Shown: positions 26,451 through 36,029, counted from the first letter of the stretch. The stretch is 64,000 nucleotides of DNA from Bremerella cremea (GCF_003335505.1 NZ_QPEX01000010.1:806001-870000); one strand, 5' to 3'. Program-made: numbers and translations. Notes: generated from the sequence alone by a model not told the origin.

Positions 26451-27337
26451 GCAATCCTTTCCCTCACGTACTCAATCAACTTCGCGGCGATATCGACTTC
26501 ACAGGCCGCCGATAGCCCTTTCCAACCGGGCACCGCGTTCACTTCCAGCAAGTACCAGCCCCCTTCGCCATCAGGCAGAAAGTCGAGCCCTGCGATCGAG
26601 AGGTCGAGCGTTCGCATAACGGCCTGGGCAATCTGGGCGACCTCGCCGGGGATGGTTTCTGCAGTGGCGGTTGCGCCGCGACTGAGATTGGTTCGCCAAT
26701 TATCTGCTGAACTTCGCCGCATCCCCCACATTTGATCTCCCAGCACCATCACGCGTAAATCGTAACCAGGGTGCGGGACGAAACGTTGCAGATAGATAAT
26801 CTGCCCCATCTGCTGGAGTGTCTTGAACACGCGGTGCCCCAGGTCCGGGTCGTCGACTCGCATGATCCCCCGCCCTTCTCCTCCGAAGATCGGTTTCACG
26901 ACCACCGAAGGCCCCAGTTGCTCGAACGCAGCCACTGCGTCTTGCCACGTTTGACAGACATGCGTCTCTGGCATGCGAAAGCCAGCCTCGGCCAGCTTCG
27001 AGAGCGAAAGATACTTATCGATCGCCAGTTCCATCGACTTGGGGGGGTTGATCACCAGCACCCCTTGACGTTCGAGACCTGCCAAAGCATCCATCCGGAA
27101 GACGACTTGCTCTAGCGAACCAGGAGGCATCGAACGGACAATGATCGCCTCGACCTTTCCCGAAAGGAGCGTCTCGGCGCTGATTTTCTCAGGTCCGCCA
27201 ATCCGCGACTGCAGCGCCGCAAAGTCGACTCGGGTAACGTCCGCCACCCCTTTCGCGGCGCGTTCTAAATCGTGGAAGTACCAGCTATCGTCATTGGCCA
27301 GCACTCCAATGCGGGGCGTTGTGTCGGTGCGATTCAT
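26435..27337 (-). CDS. RimK-like ATP-grasp ligase adjacent to mch
   Basis: A 300-residue ATP-grasp protein starting at ATG 27337 (MNRTDTTPRIGVL). ATP-grasp elements include SVVVKPIFGGEGRGIMRVDD near residues 145-163, IYLQRFVPHPGYDLRVMVLG near 185 and IAGLDFLPDGEGGWYLLEVNAVPGWKGL near 265, where Asp, Glu and Asn bind Mg-ATP. It starts 8 bases after mch ends. RimK-type ligases neighbour H4MPT-pathway genes in methylotrophs and planctomycetes and are thought to help make the tetrahydromethanopterin cofactor (glutamate addition, as in archaeal MptN). That role is inference here. Confidence 0.83.
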   Translation of the reverse strand: MNRTDTTPRIGVLANDDSWYFHDLERAAKGVADVTRVDFAALQSRIGGPEKISAETLLSGKVEAIIVRSMPPGSLEQVVFRMDALAGLERQGVLVINPPKSMELAIDKYLSLSKLAEAGFRMPETHVCQTWQDAVAAFEQLGPSVVVKPIFGGEGRGIMRVDDPDLGHRVFKTLQQMGQIIYLQRFVPHPGYDLRVMVLGDQMWGMRRSSADNWRTNLSRGATATAETIPGEVAQIAQAVMRTLDLSIAGLDFLPDGEGGWYLLEVNAVPGWKGLSAACEVDIAAKLIEYVRERIACRTR

Positions 27338-27345
27338 GGAGAAGA

Positions 27346-28302
27346 TCAACCTTGCCCAAACGAGGTCGCCAGCACGGCCAGGTTTCGCTCGCCGACAATC
27401 GTCGTCTGGCCGTCTAACAAGCTCACCAGACAAACTTCCGCCGGGCTAAAGAGCAGTGGGTCGATTTGGTAAAAGTCGAATTTGGCGTCACGCAAAATCT
27501 TCTCGAACGGCTGACCATACATCGCCGACGTGTTGCTGGGCAACTTCGCCCCCACTTCCTGCAAGCGATCAGTCGATTCCCGCACCCACAACGTGACACT
27601 TGCCCCGTACAAAATTGCGTCGTTGGTTCGCCCGATCCCCACCACATCGTCCGCAGCAACCGGCGGCAGCGGAGCCACCCCGTAGCCGCTGGCGATGGTC
27701 GTTAGATCGAAATCGAGTTCGTGCAGTTTGTGTAAACAGGTTTCGACGCTACGGGCCACCACTTGCACGTTGCCAGCGATACTGGCCGTACGTGCCGCTA
27801 ACAGAAAGAGTTGCTCCGGTGCGACCTGACAATCGGTGGCAATTTTCTGGCAAATCTCGTCGGTCGGAAGCTGCGACGTTTCTAGCACCCCCACGGCCAT
27901 GGGGGAGTTATCCGTCAGCCCCATTTCTCGGATGACCGGTTCTTTGCCCGCTTTCAGCCGCATAGGCCCCGAGCCCATCCCGAAGAAGTTCTCTCCTTTG
28001 ATCTGCCAGCCAGCGTACTGGGCAGCCAAGCAAGCCAACCGTGGCTGATCGGTCCGCACCTGAACCGATGTGCGTGTCGCCGGGTAATCGCCGGGGACGA
28101 AATCAACCTTGGCCAGCCCTGCCAGGCAGATCTCGGCTAGTCGTCGCCCCGCTTCCAGGCCACCGAAGCCCGCGTGAACCCCCAGGTCGAGCAGATGCGT
28201 CCCGCCAGCAAGCTGAACCATTTTCGCATTGAAGTCGCCCGGCGAGGCGAGCATTGGCTCGACCAAGGTGTGGGCCCGTTGGTTCAATTCCAAGGTGTTC
28301 AT
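27346..28302 (-). CDS. mch: N5,N10-methenyltetrahydromethanopterin cyclohydrolase
   Basis: A 318-residue enzyme that hydrolyses methenyl-H4MPT to formyl-H4MPT in the tetrahydromethanopterin-linked C1 pathway. Start at ATG 28302 (MNTLELNQRAH). Family-typical segments are LLDLGVHAGFGGLEAGRRLAEI near residue 35, FFGMGSGPMR near 105, and GIGRTNDAILYGASVTLWV near 220. Length agrees with bacterial and archaeal Mch. Presence of this pathway is a known trait of planctomycetes. It heads the minus-strand series and is co-oriented and tightly spaced with the ATP-grasp gene. Confidence 0.93.
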   Translation of the reverse strand: MNTLELNQRAHTLVEPMLASPGDFNAKMVQLAGGTHLLDLGVHAGFGGLEAGRRLAEICLAGLAKVDFVPGDYPATRTSVQVRTDQPRLACLAAQYAGWQIKGENFFGMGSGPMRLKAGKEPVIREMGLTDNSPMAVGVLETSQLPTDEICQKIATDCQVAPEQLFLLAARTASIAGNVQVVARSVETCLHKLHELDFDLTTIASGYGVAPLPPVAADDVVGIGRTNDAILYGASVTLWVRESTDRLQEVGAKLPSNTSAMYGQPFEKILRDAKFDFYQIDPLLFSPAEVCLVSLLDGQTTIVGERNLAVLATSFGQG

Positions 28303-28410
28303 CCTGTTATCTGCGAAGAGCGACGTTCGGGGACAAATGGCGTGCTTCTCTATCATCCCCGGGGCGGCAAAACGTTGCAATGACGGCCAACGAGGGCGGG
28401 CACAGTGCTA

Positions 28411-28440
28411 TTGACGCTATTTGTGGCGGTCTCCTATACT
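28411..28440 (+). promoter_or_regulatory. Strong sigma-70-type promoter for the TPR-like membrane protein
   Basis: TTGACG (28411-28416) and TATACT (28435-28440) separated by 18 bases, five of six matches each. It lies about 100 bases upstream of the ATG at 28542. Confidence 0.6.
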
Positions 28441-28541
28441 CAGTCGCTTGTATCTAAGCATTTTACAGGAAACATTTTAGCGGTCATCGAATCGCGAATT
28501 ACGTTTCCCCTACGGCCCCACTATCAAGCGTTGAAATAGCG

Positions 28542-29762
28542 ATGAAGTCGGAACGACGGCACGAAATTCAAGAGAATTCCCTGGCCCATTTCCTCGAAGG
28601 GGCCTTCGAAGCTGCCAGACCGCACGCTGCGCTGGTTGGCGGTATCATCCTGGCCGTAGTGCTGGCTTACATTGCCTATGTGGTAGTGGCGCTGAACTCG
28701 TCAGGACCTATCCAAGACAAAGAATGGCAAGCGGTCTTTACCACGCTCGACCAATCTTTCCGCGTGGAAGATAACGACGTCGCCCAGAAGAAAGTCGCCG
28801 ACGAGTTCGCCTCGATCGCCAAAGAATACGGCAAATCGCGGCCCGCTTTGTGGTCGGAATACTTCTACGGCCAACAAAGTTTAAGCCAAGCCAGCGACGT
28901 TGCTTTCAGCGACCCGAAGTCTGCCACAGCCGACCTGGACCGGGCTGTCCAAACCTTCCAAAAGGTTTACGACGAAACCGATTTGCCGGTCCTAAAGGTT
29001 AAAGCCCTGTGGAGCATGGCCGAAGCATACGAACTGCAAGCCACGCCAGAGTCGCTGGGCAAGGCCAAAGCCAACTTTGAAGAAATCACCAAAATCTGGC
29101 CCGACACCAACACCGCGAAGCTGGCCCAAGATCGGCTCGACCGCTTGAATAACCCTGATATCAGTGGCAAAGATGGCTTCTACGCTTGGTACCGCACGCA
29201 AGACTTCGCTGCCCATACCGCCGAAGCTGCCGCCAAAAACCGGTCTCCGCTAGATGGTGGCATTCCAGGTATGGACATGAACTTAGAAGCCCCCGCAGGC
29301 AGCCTGTTCGACAATCCTGGGACTGGTACTCCCGCGGCTGGCACGGGAATTCCTGGCCTTGGCTCCCCTGGGACCACCCCCCTGCCAGGCACCGAAACCG
29401 ATACTCTCTTTACGCCAAGCTTGGACCTGGACGCCGCCGACGGCGAGAGCATGCCTCAGCCTTCCTCTTTCACCGAGAAAGAAGAAGCAGCAGCCAGCGA
29501 GAAGCCTGCTGACCAACCCATGAAGACGGAAGAGCCGGCCGAGCCCAAGGCAGAAACCCCAGCCGAACCGGCTAAACCAGCAGAGGAAGCTCCCAAGGCT
29601 GAAGTCCCGGCCAAGGAAGAACCCGCTAAAGAAGAGCCAGCCAAGGAAGAAGCTGCCCCAGAAAAGCCGGCAGCCGAAACGCCTGCGGAACCAGCCCCGG
29701 AAGAGCCGAAGACGGAAGAAAAACCAGCGGAAGGGGAACAAGCCCCAGCCGACCCGAAGTAG
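28542..29762 (+). CDS. Membrane-anchored TPR-like protein with a Pro/Ala/Glu/Lys-rich tail
   Basis: A 406-residue protein. The N-terminal 30 residues are cytoplasmic, followed by a membrane span (ALVGGIILAVVLAYIAYVVV, residues 30-50). Residues 60-210 form helical pairs like YfgM/TPR proteins (ALWSMAEAYELQATPESLGKAKANFEEI). The C-terminal third is low complexity: a Gly/Pro stretch near 250-285 and then about 100 residues built on repeated PAKEEPAKEE and PAEPAP patterns. The architecture suggests a scaffold or envelope-assembly accessory; function is unknown. A terminator follows at 29801-29831. Confidence 0.78.
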   Translation: MKSERRHEIQENSLAHFLEGAFEAARPHAALVGGIILAVVLAYIAYVVVALNSSGPIQDKEWQAVFTTLDQSFRVEDNDVAQKKVADEFASIAKEYGKSRPALWSEYFYGQQSLSQASDVAFSDPKSATADLDRAVQTFQKVYDETDLPVLKVKALWSMAEAYELQATPESLGKAKANFEEITKIWPDTNTAKLAQDRLDRLNNPDISGKDGFYAWYRTQDFAAHTAEAAAKNRSPLDGGIPGMDMNLEAPAGSLFDNPGTGTPAAGTGIPGLGSPGTTPLPGTETDTLFTPSLDLDAADGESMPQPSSFTEKEEAAASEKPADQPMKTEEPAEPKAETPAEPAKPAEEAPKAEVPAKEEPAKEEPAKEEAAPEKPAAETPAEPAPEEPKTEEKPAEGEQAPADPK

Positions 29763-29800
29763 TCTTCTGCCGAGCGGCCAACAACTTTTGCAATCTCATC

Positions 29801-29831
29801 CGCATGGCTTATCCAGGCCATGCGTTTTTTG
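29801..29831 (+). terminator. Rho-independent terminator
   Basis: CGCATGGC (29801-29808) pairs with GCCATGCG (29817-29824), followed by a T-run. It ends transcription after the TPR-like gene, 36 bases before the start of the pseudouridine synthase gene. Confidence 0.8.
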
Positions 29832-29866
29832 TTTTATATCAATCATTTCGCGGCTAAAGAGCAATC

Positions 29867-30823
29867 ATGCGATACACGGTCGAAAGTGCGGACGCCGGTC
29901 AAAGGCTCGATCAGTTTCTGGCCCGTAAATTAAAGAAGGCCAGTCGAGCCCAAGTTCGCGAAGCGATCGACGCCGGCCAGATTACCGTCGACGGCCAACC
30001 GGCGAAACCTTCGCACAAGCTGCACGTGGACGAAGTGCTCGAGTTCCCCCAGATCGATGCCCGGGCGGAAGAGCAAACGCCGGAAGAGGTTGATCTCGAC
30101 ATCCTCTTTCAAGACGAACACTTAGCGGCCATCAACAAGCCTCCCGGGATGGTCACGCACCCAGCTAAAGGCCACTGGGACGGCACGCTTACAGCGGCAT
30201 TAATCGCCAAGTTCCGCCAGCTAAGCGACATCGGCGGCAGTTCGCGGCCTGGGATCGTCCACCGCTTAGACCGCGACACAAGCGGCGTGCTGGTCATCGC
30301 CAAGAACAACGAAGCCCACGAAGAACTCTCGCGACAGTTCGCCGATCGCGAAACCGAAAAGGAATACTTTGCGATCGTGGCCAACTGCCCAGATCGCGAC
30401 CGTGACATCATCAACGAACCGATCGGCCCTCATCCCCGGTATCGCGAACGGATGTCGATCGTACGGGACGATCCCGACGCCAAAGAGGCCCAAACGTTTT
30501 ACGAAGTGGATGAACGCTTTGAAGGTTTCGCGGCGTTTCGTGTCTATCCTAAGACCGGTCGTACGCATCAGATCCGCGTCCACCTGGCCCACGTGCGGCA
30601 TCCCGTTTTGTGTGATCGCATGTACGGCAACCGTGCTCGTATGACCGTTGGTGATATCGCTCGCAACGACGACGCCAGCGTGGTTCTCGCTCGCACCGCC
30701 CTGCATGCCCGGCGACTAAAGATCAAACATCCAGTGACCGGCGAACCACTTGAATTCGAAGCCCCAATCCCCGCCGACATCCTGGGAACGCTTGAATGCC
30801 TTCGCCAGTATCGCTCCGTCTAG
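29867..30823 (+). CDS. rluD: RluA/RluD-family 23S rRNA pseudouridine synthase
   Basis: A 318-residue RNA-modifying enzyme. Residues 1-60 form an S4 RNA-binding domain (RLDQFLARKLKKASRAQVREAI). The catalytic motif is HRLDRDTSG with Asp135, and further family motifs are INKPPGMVTHP near 90-98, YFAIVANCP near 185 and KTGRTHQIRVHLAHVRHPVLCD near 233-253. Substrate by family analogy is uridine in the helix 69 loop of 23S rRNA. RluC or another RluA-type paralogue cannot be excluded. Confidence 0.9.
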   Translation: MRYTVESADAGQRLDQFLARKLKKASRAQVREAIDAGQITVDGQPAKPSHKLHVDEVLEFPQIDARAEEQTPEEVDLDILFQDEHLAAINKPPGMVTHPAKGHWDGTLTAALIAKFRQLSDIGGSSRPGIVHRLDRDTSGVLVIAKNNEAHEELSRQFADRETEKEYFAIVANCPDRDRDIINEPIGPHPRYRERMSIVRDDPDAKEAQTFYEVDERFEGFAAFRVYPKTGRTHQIRVHLAHVRHPVLCDRMYGNRARMTVGDIARNDDASVVLARTALHARRLKIKHPVTGEPLEFEAPIPADILGTLECLRQYRSV

Positions 30824-30846
30824 CGATTGACTCATCCACAAAGATT

Positions 30847-30961
30847 GGGTGCCATGCTCTCGTCTTCGTGAGCATGCCTTTCCTGCTTTACATGCCGACG
30901 AAGACGACGGCATGGCACCCGAGCTTCGACCCATGCTTACGAAGACGTAAGCATGGCACCC
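30847..30961. repeat. Composite of family B palindromic repeats
   Basis: Two hairpins, GGGTGCCATGCT/AGCATG at 30847-30876 and CATGCTTACG/CGTAAGCATGGCACCC at 30932-30961, face each other around a third partial copy ending GGCATGGCACCC (about 30909-30920). The outer TGGGTGCC/GGCACCCA arms are also inverted copies. It lies between two convergent genes and could act as a bidirectional terminator, though no T-run is present. Confidence 0.75.
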
Positions 30962-30985
30962 AATTTGGGCGTCGGTTTGCTTAAG

Positions 30986-31735
30986 TTAGCTTTTCTCTGA
31001 GGGGAAAAGCAGTTGCATCATGTCAGGCGTGGCGACGGCCCGGGTGGTGTAGAACAGTTCGCCTGCTCCGTAGCCAGCAGTCGCCCCCAGGTAGATGGCC
31101 GCGCCGCGGACGCGATCGTAGATGTAATCTTTCGCCGGTGGGAATTGCGTTTGGTAGCAGCGAACGCTCTCGATTTTTCGTTCTAGCGTGTCGGTGATGT
31201 CATGCACAAAGCTGCCAGCCGCGTCGAGCTTGTTGATCGGCTCGAAGGCGATTTTGTAATACAGATGCCGACTAACCGTGTGGACCGGTAGCCCGTCGAA
31301 GTACTCGTCCCACTTCGTCAGACGCGAATAGAAAACGGCTGCGTCGGTGATTTGCATTGCCTGCCAATGATCGGGCGAAGCCATGGGCGTGCGGTCGCCA
31401 AACCCTAGCACCACCTTCGGGCGATGCTTGCGAAACTCCTTCGCCAGCAGCACGCGGGCCTCGAACGAGTCGAACAGCCGCCGATTGGGCAAGTCGAGCG
31501 TGATTCGCTTCTGTACGCCCAACACCTTGGCGGCCGCCATCGCCTCGGCCAGGCGAATATCTGGGCCAGGAGAATGAGGCGTCGGCTCGCCGTCGGTCAA
31601 GTCGATGATCGCCACCGAGTAACCCAAGTCCGAAAGCTTGGCCAACGTTCCACCGCAAGCGATTTCGACATCGTCGGGATGAGCCCCCACGGCGATCACG
31701 TCGTACTGTGGGTACTCTTTTTCTACGTCAACCAT
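30986..31735 (-). CDS. bshB1: PIG-L family deacetylase, BshB1-like
   Basis: A 249-residue zinc hydrolase; ATG 31735 ([10 protein letters not shown]) preferred over an upstream TTG. The zinc motif [15 protein letters not shown] (residues 18-32) and the later SPDHWQA element with the third ligand are present. The pattern [21 protein letters not shown] and [10 protein letters not shown] follows BshB1, which deacetylates GlcNAc-malate in bacillithiol synthesis. Other N-acetylglucosamine deacetylases of the family are possible, and no bshA or bshC lies in the window. It is followed upstream on the same strand by cobL. Confidence 0.78.
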   Translation of the reverse strand: MVDVEKEYPQYDVIAVGAHPDDVEIACGGTLAKLSDLGYSVAIIDLTDGEPTPHSPGPDIRLAEAMAAAKVLGVQKRITLDLPNRRLFDSFEARVLLAKEFRKHRPKVVLGFGDRTPMASPDHWQAMQITDAAVFYSRLTKWDEYFDGLPVHTVSRHLYYKIAFEPINKLDAAGSFVHDITDTLERKIESVRCYQTQFPPAKDYIYDRVRGAAIYLGATAGYGAGELFYTTRAVATPDMMQLLFPSEKS

Positions 31736-31793
31736 GAAAGCCTTCTTCTTCCCGCCCGGCAATCTGCCAGGCGGACATGAATCACAAGTTCGC

Positions 31794-33062
31794 TTACGAT
31801 TTCTTTAACGGCTTCTTGCCACTAACCAGGAAGGTCGGGTTCGAGGCCTCGAAACGGTGGCGTTCCAACTGGTAAGTGGCGTGCGAGATATTCACCATCG
31901 TCACCTTGGCTGATTCCATGACGGTATCAAACAGTTGGTGAACGTCCGCCAGGTTCTCGATGCTGCTGATGTTGGCCACGATGCGTCCCCCTGGCTTCAA
32001 ACGCTGCAAAGCTTGTTCGCAGATGCCGCGAATTTGTCGCCCGGTTCCACCGATGAAGATGCAATCAGGGTCAGGCAGCGTCGCCCAAGCTTCCGGGGCT
32101 TTGCCAAGTACCGCTTGGACGTTCTTCACGGCGAAGTTTTCGATGTTGGTGCGAATCAGCCCGTGATCTTCCGGGTCCATTTCGATGGCGTAGACCGCCC
32201 CCTTTTCGGCAATCATGCCGGCTTCGATCGAAACGCTACCACTTCCCGCGCCGACATCCCACACCACGCTCGAATCGCCGAGATCTAACAACGACAGCGC
32301 GATACAGCGGACTTCCATCGGCGTGAGCAAGCCACGCTTCGGCTTCGATTGACGGAAGACATCGTCCGGGTTGCCGAACTTCCGTTTGCCGACCAACGAC
32401 ATCGGCCGGTCAGGCACATCCGGCTTGCGGACCAAGATCATCACGTTCAGGGGGCCAAACGACTGCTCGGCGATTTCTTTCAGCTCGCCTTGGGTGACAC
32501 ATTCGTTGGGCGAGCCGAGGTTTTCGCAGACGTATGCGTGGAAGTAATCGAGGTCGTGCCCCAGCAGCGTTTTGGCGACTTCTTTGGGTGGAATCTCTTC
32601 GGTAGTGAACAGCCCGATCGCTTCCGAGATGCGCGCTGCCGCGATCACCGACTCGAGCGGTTGATTGGCCAGGTTCGCCAGGTGCGCGTCGTCCCAGCTT
32701 TCCTTGATGCGGGCAAACGCCAACTGCATGCTGCTGACGTGTGGAATGACCTGGAAACGATCTTTCCCCAGCTTATCGCACAGGTACTTCGACACGCCGT
32801 AGAAAAGCGGGTCGCCACTGGTCAGCAAGACGACGTTCTTGGCCTGATGCTTTTCCAAGGTCTCGACGATTTCGCCAAGATCGCCCCCGACGGGCACCTT
32901 CTCAGCGCTCAGCTTTTCGACGTGCCCCAAGACCTGAGGGTTACCGACGATGACCTGGGCGTCTCCCAGAATCCTGGTCGATTGGCTAGTCAGCCCCTCG
33001 AAACCGTCGTCACCAATTCCTACGATAAATATTTTCGGAGACGTGCTCACCGATTTTTCCAT
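31794..33062 (-). CDS. cobL: Precorrin-6Y C5,15-methyltransferase (decarboxylating), CbiE-CbiT fusion
   Basis: A 422-residue two-domain enzyme for corrin ring synthesis. Start at ATG 33062 ([17 protein letters not shown]). Residues 10-215 are the CbiE tetrapyrrole methylase domain ([31 protein letters not shown]). Residues 245-420 are CbiT, with the SAM-binding loop [16 protein letters not shown] and [13 protein letters not shown]. It methylates C5 and C15 and decarboxylates. No other cobalamin gene is present in the window, so it is isolated from the rest of the pathway. The start is 131 bases from the divergent dehydrogenase gene. Confidence 0.9.
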   Translation of the reverse strand: MEKSVSTSPKIFIVGIGDDGFEGLTSQSTRILGDAQVIVGNPQVLGHVEKLSAEKVPVGGDLGEIVETLEKHQAKNVVLLTSGDPLFYGVSKYLCDKLGKDRFQVIPHVSSMQLAFARIKESWDDAHLANLANQPLESVIAAARISEAIGLFTTEEIPPKEVAKTLLGHDLDYFHAYVCENLGSPNECVTQGELKEIAEQSFGPLNVMILVRKPDVPDRPMSLVGKRKFGNPDDVFRQSKPKRGLLTPMEVRCIALSLLDLGDSSVVWDVGAGSGSVSIEAGMIAEKGAVYAIEMDPEDHGLIRTNIENFAVKNVQAVLGKAPEAWATLPDPDCIFIGGTGRQIRGICEQALQRLKPGGRIVANISSIENLADVHQLFDTVMESAKVTMVNISHATYQLERHRFEASNPTFLVSGKKPLKKS

Positions 33063-33193
33063 TACCAAGCGTCTGAAGTAGAAAAGACTTGCGTCGATTC
33101 TACGAGATGCGACGATCTCTGGAAAGTTCACCCACCTTCACTCCGAGATCTTCCCCTACGACTTATCTTGCCCCTTCGCTACGAGCCATCACC

Positions 33194-34174
33194 ATGCCCA
33201 CCGTCTGCGTCACTCCTTCGCACTTCCATTCGACCGAGCTCGAATATTATCAAATCCTCCAAAAAGCAGGCTTCGAGGTCCGTTTTATCGATTCCGAGAA
33301 GCACAATCTCCACGATCCGGCCACGCTGATTGCCCAACTGGGTGCTTGCGAAGCGGTTTTGGCCAACCCCGAGCCTTATTCAGCAGAGGTCCTTGCGAAT
33401 TGCCAGGTTCGCGTGATTTCGCGAGCAGGTGTCGGTTTCGATGCCATCGACCTGAATGCGGCCACCGCCCACGGTATCGTAGTGACGCGCACCCCCGGCG
33501 TGCTTCATGAAGCAGTCGCCGAGCAGACTCTCGCGTTTCTCTTCGCCATCTCACGGAATGTGATGCAGCGCGATCGCGATGTTCGGACAGGGCATTGGCA
33601 ACGCGCCGCACTGCCACGGCTGAAAGGGCAAACGTTGGGGCTCTTGGGGTTTGGCGTTATTGGACGCTGCCTAGCCGAAAAAGCCTTGGCTTTAGGCTTA
33701 AAAGTCATCGCTCACGATCCCGTAGCCAGTCCCCAGCCAGGCGTTCAGTTGGTTACCCTCGATCAATTATGGCACGAGTCCGACGTACTCAGTTTGCACG
33801 TTCCCTGCACGCCAGAAACCGCCCAGATCATTAATCAGAAAACCTTAGGTCAGCTGAAAAAAGGGGCTGTTCTAATTAATACGTCGCGCGGGGGCTTGGT
33901 CGATGAGGCTGCTTTGGCGGCGGCCCTGACCTCTGGGCACCTTGCCGCTGCCGGTCTCGATGTCTTCCAGGAAGAACCACCAAGACCGGAGAATCCCCTG
34001 TTAAAGCTAGATAACATCGTCCTGGCTCCCCATGTGGCAGGCCTCGATGTCGAATCGCTGCGCGACATGGCCAACATGGCCGCCGAGAACATTGTGGCGC
34101 TCTATCGTGGGAATTGGCCGGAAGGGAATGTGGTCAATCCTCAGATTCGCTCTGATTGGAAATGGCAGAATTAA
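33194..34174 (+). CDS. D-isomer-specific 2-hydroxyacid dehydrogenase (phosphoglycerate dehydrogenase-like)
   Basis: A 326-residue NAD-dependent dehydrogenase starting at ATG 33194 (MPTVCVTPSH). The Rossmann motif is LLGFGVIGRCLAEKA near residue 155. Catalytic residues of the family are present: Arg in LINTSRGGLVDE, Glu in DVFQEEPP, and His in LAPHVAGLDVESL. Length without a C-terminal ACT domain is that of the short SerA/glyoxylate-reductase group, so it might use 3-phosphoglycerate or another 2-hydroxy acid. Substrate is not assigned. Confidence 0.87.
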   Translation: MPTVCVTPSHFHSTELEYYQILQKAGFEVRFIDSEKHNLHDPATLIAQLGACEAVLANPEPYSAEVLANCQVRVISRAGVGFDAIDLNAATAHGIVVTRTPGVLHEAVAEQTLAFLFAISRNVMQRDRDVRTGHWQRAALPRLKGQTLGLLGFGVIGRCLAEKALALGLKVIAHDPVASPQPGVQLVTLDQLWHESDVLSLHVPCTPETAQIINQKTLGQLKKGAVLINTSRGGLVDEAALAAALTSGHLAAAGLDVFQEEPPRPENPLLKLDNIVLAPHVAGLDVESLRDMANMAAENIVALYRGNWPEGNVVNPQIRSDWKWQN

Positions 34175-34350
34175 TATCTGCCTCCCCTTAAATACCAGCA
34201 TCGCAACGATAGCGTGCTAGGTTTGAACATCCGGCGGCCCACAGTTGGTCCGTCAGGCCATCCCCCGGCTGGTGCCCCGCGACCGAGGGTTACACACATT
34301 GCGCAAACGCAATCCTTCTATCATGAGTCACTAGAGTAAAGGGAATTCCC

Positions 34351-35406
34351 ATGTTTCGTCTCAACGCTTTGTTCTATCTGGCGATGTCTTTGGCATTTAG
34401 CATGCTCGCCATCACCCCGCTGGTTGCCTGTTCTCGCATTTTGTGGAACGACAACGGCCTGCTAGTTGCCAGTTCGCGAACGATGGACTGGCCGGAATCA
34501 ACTCAGCCAACGCTGGTCGTCTTTCCTCGTGGTGTTTCGCATGACGGCGGCAAAATGGCCGGCGAGACGGTTGTTAACGAGAACCCTGCCATTTGGAAAT
34601 CGAAATACGGCAGCGTGGTCACCACCCTTTATGGGCTTGGTACCGTGGACGGCCTGAATGAGAAAGGTCTGGCCGTGCATGCCCTTTACCTAACCGAAAC
34701 CGATTACGGGAAACGCGATGCCAAACTGGAGGGCGTGCAAGCCTGCTTGTGGGCACAGTACCTGCTAGACAACGCCCAGAGCGTGGAAGAAGCATTGAAA
34801 CTTAACGAGCAAATCCAAGTCGTGATGGTGACGGCCCATGGCTACCATGCCTCGCTGCACTTGGCCCTGGAAGATGCCAACGGCGACTCAGCTATCATCG
34901 AATACATCGACGGGGAACCAGTCGTTCATCATGGCAAAGATTACCGCGTGATGACCAACGACCCAGTCTACGACGAGCAGTTGGAGTTGCTCTCGAAGCT
35001 TAACTTCTCGCACCCCAGCAGCGACATGCCGCTGCCTGGCAATGTGAACCCTGCCGATCGTTTCCAACGGGCTTCGTACTTCCTGGAATTGCTGCCGAAG
35101 CCGGAAACGGAGCGTCAAGCGATTGCCGATGTGCTGGCGATTGCCCGGAACGTTTCGGTGCCATTCGGTGCTCCTTACAAGAACTTCGGCGTTTACAATA
35201 CCGAATACCGCACGGCGAGCGACTTGACTAGCCGGCAGTACTTCTTTGAACTGACCACCAGCCCCAGTGTGATTTGGGTCGATCTGAAAAAGATGGACCT
35301 ATCGCCAGGAGCCAGCGTGCTGCAGTTGAACCCATACGACTTTAGCCTCGACTTAAACGGCAACGTCGACAACAAGTTCACGAAGCTGACCAAAGCTCCG
35401 TTCTAA
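34351..35406 (+). CDS. Secreted choloylglycine hydrolase/penicillin V acylase-family Ntn-hydrolase
   Basis: A 351-residue Ntn-hydrolase. The first 26 residues are a signal peptide ending LVA, directly followed by Cys27-Ser-Arg, which would become the N-terminal nucleophile after processing. Family residues are visible as SSRTMDWPE near residue 40, GLNEKGLAVHALYL near 95 and YRVMTNDPVYDEQLELL near 200 (the conserved Asn of TNDP). Such enzymes cleave amide bonds of bile salts, penicillin V or acyl-homoserine lactones; the natural substrate of planctomycete members is not known. A terminator follows. Confidence 0.9.
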   Translation: MFRLNALFYLAMSLAFSMLAITPLVACSRILWNDNGLLVASSRTMDWPESTQPTLVVFPRGVSHDGGKMAGETVVNENPAIWKSKYGSVVTTLYGLGTVDGLNEKGLAVHALYLTETDYGKRDAKLEGVQACLWAQYLLDNAQSVEEALKLNEQIQVVMVTAHGYHASLHLALEDANGDSAIIEYIDGEPVVHHGKDYRVMTNDPVYDEQLELLSKLNFSHPSSDMPLPGNVNPADRFQRASYFLELLPKPETERQAIADVLAIARNVSVPFGAPYKNFGVYNTEYRTASDLTSRQYFFELTTSPSVIWVDLKKMDLSPGASVLQLNPYDFSLDLNGNVDNKFTKLTKAPF

Positions 35407-35439
35407 GGCGTTTGGTCCAACCAACCACAAGAAACGAAG

Positions 35440-35472
35440 AACGCCCCGGCATACCGCTGGGGCGTTTCTTTT
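35440..35472 (+). terminator. Rho-independent terminator of the Ntn-hydrolase gene
   Basis: AACGCCCC (35440-35447) pairs with GGGGCGTT (35459-35466), followed by TCTTTTT. Confidence 0.85.
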
Positions 35473-35527
35473 TGGTCTTCAACGAATCCGAAGTCTTCCT
35501 GCTGAAGGGCTTTCCAAAAAAGCCAAA

Positions 35528-35860
35528 CTAAGCTTGGAACGACTGACCGCAACCACAGCTACGGGTTGCATTCGGGTTGTTGAAGGCGAAGCCGCGACGA
35601 TCGATTCCGTCGTAGAAGTCGACTGTGGTACCATCGAGGTACAGGGCGTGCTTCTTGTCGACAACGACCTGAATGCCGTGATAGTCGTACTTCGTGTCCT
35701 TTTCGTCGTCGAAATCTTGGGTCAGCGTCAAGCTGTACGAGAAACCGCTACAACCGCCGGCGGTAATGCCGATCCGCAGCTTGGTGTCGCTTTCGTGTTT
35801 CTGGTCATCCAAGATTCGCTTGACTTCGTCCGCCGCTTTTTCGGTGATGACGACTGCCAT
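35528..35860 (-). CDS. Iron-sulfur cluster assembly/insertion protein, HesB-IscA-ErpA family
   Basis: A 110-residue A-type carrier with the three cluster-binding cysteines Cys37 (AGGCSGF) and Cys102/Cys104 (SCGCGQSF). Size and motif match IscA/ErpA/SufA; which one cannot be told from sequence alone. It receives and transfers Fe-S clusters in the cytoplasm. A cysteine desulfurase gene is the next gene upstream on the same strand, 215 bases away, with a family C palindrome between them. Confidence 0.93.
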   Translation of the reverse strand: MAVVITEKAADEVKRILDDQKHESDTKLRIGITAGGCSGFSYSLTLTQDFDDEKDTKYDYHGIQVVVDKKHALYLDGTTVDFYDGIDRRGFAFNNPNATRSCGCGQSFQA

Positions 35861-36029
35861 GTTTCGTACACTCCAAACGTTGAATTAACGCAAAATTGCT
35901 TGTGTTTATTATTATCGATGCCCAGCAGCGGGGAAAGGGTGCAAAAAAAGTTCGTTTTGCCCCGAATCCGCCTCAATCGCTAGTTTAGACCGAAAATCGG
36001 CTGGGAAGTGGGCTTAAGAGCCACTTGTT

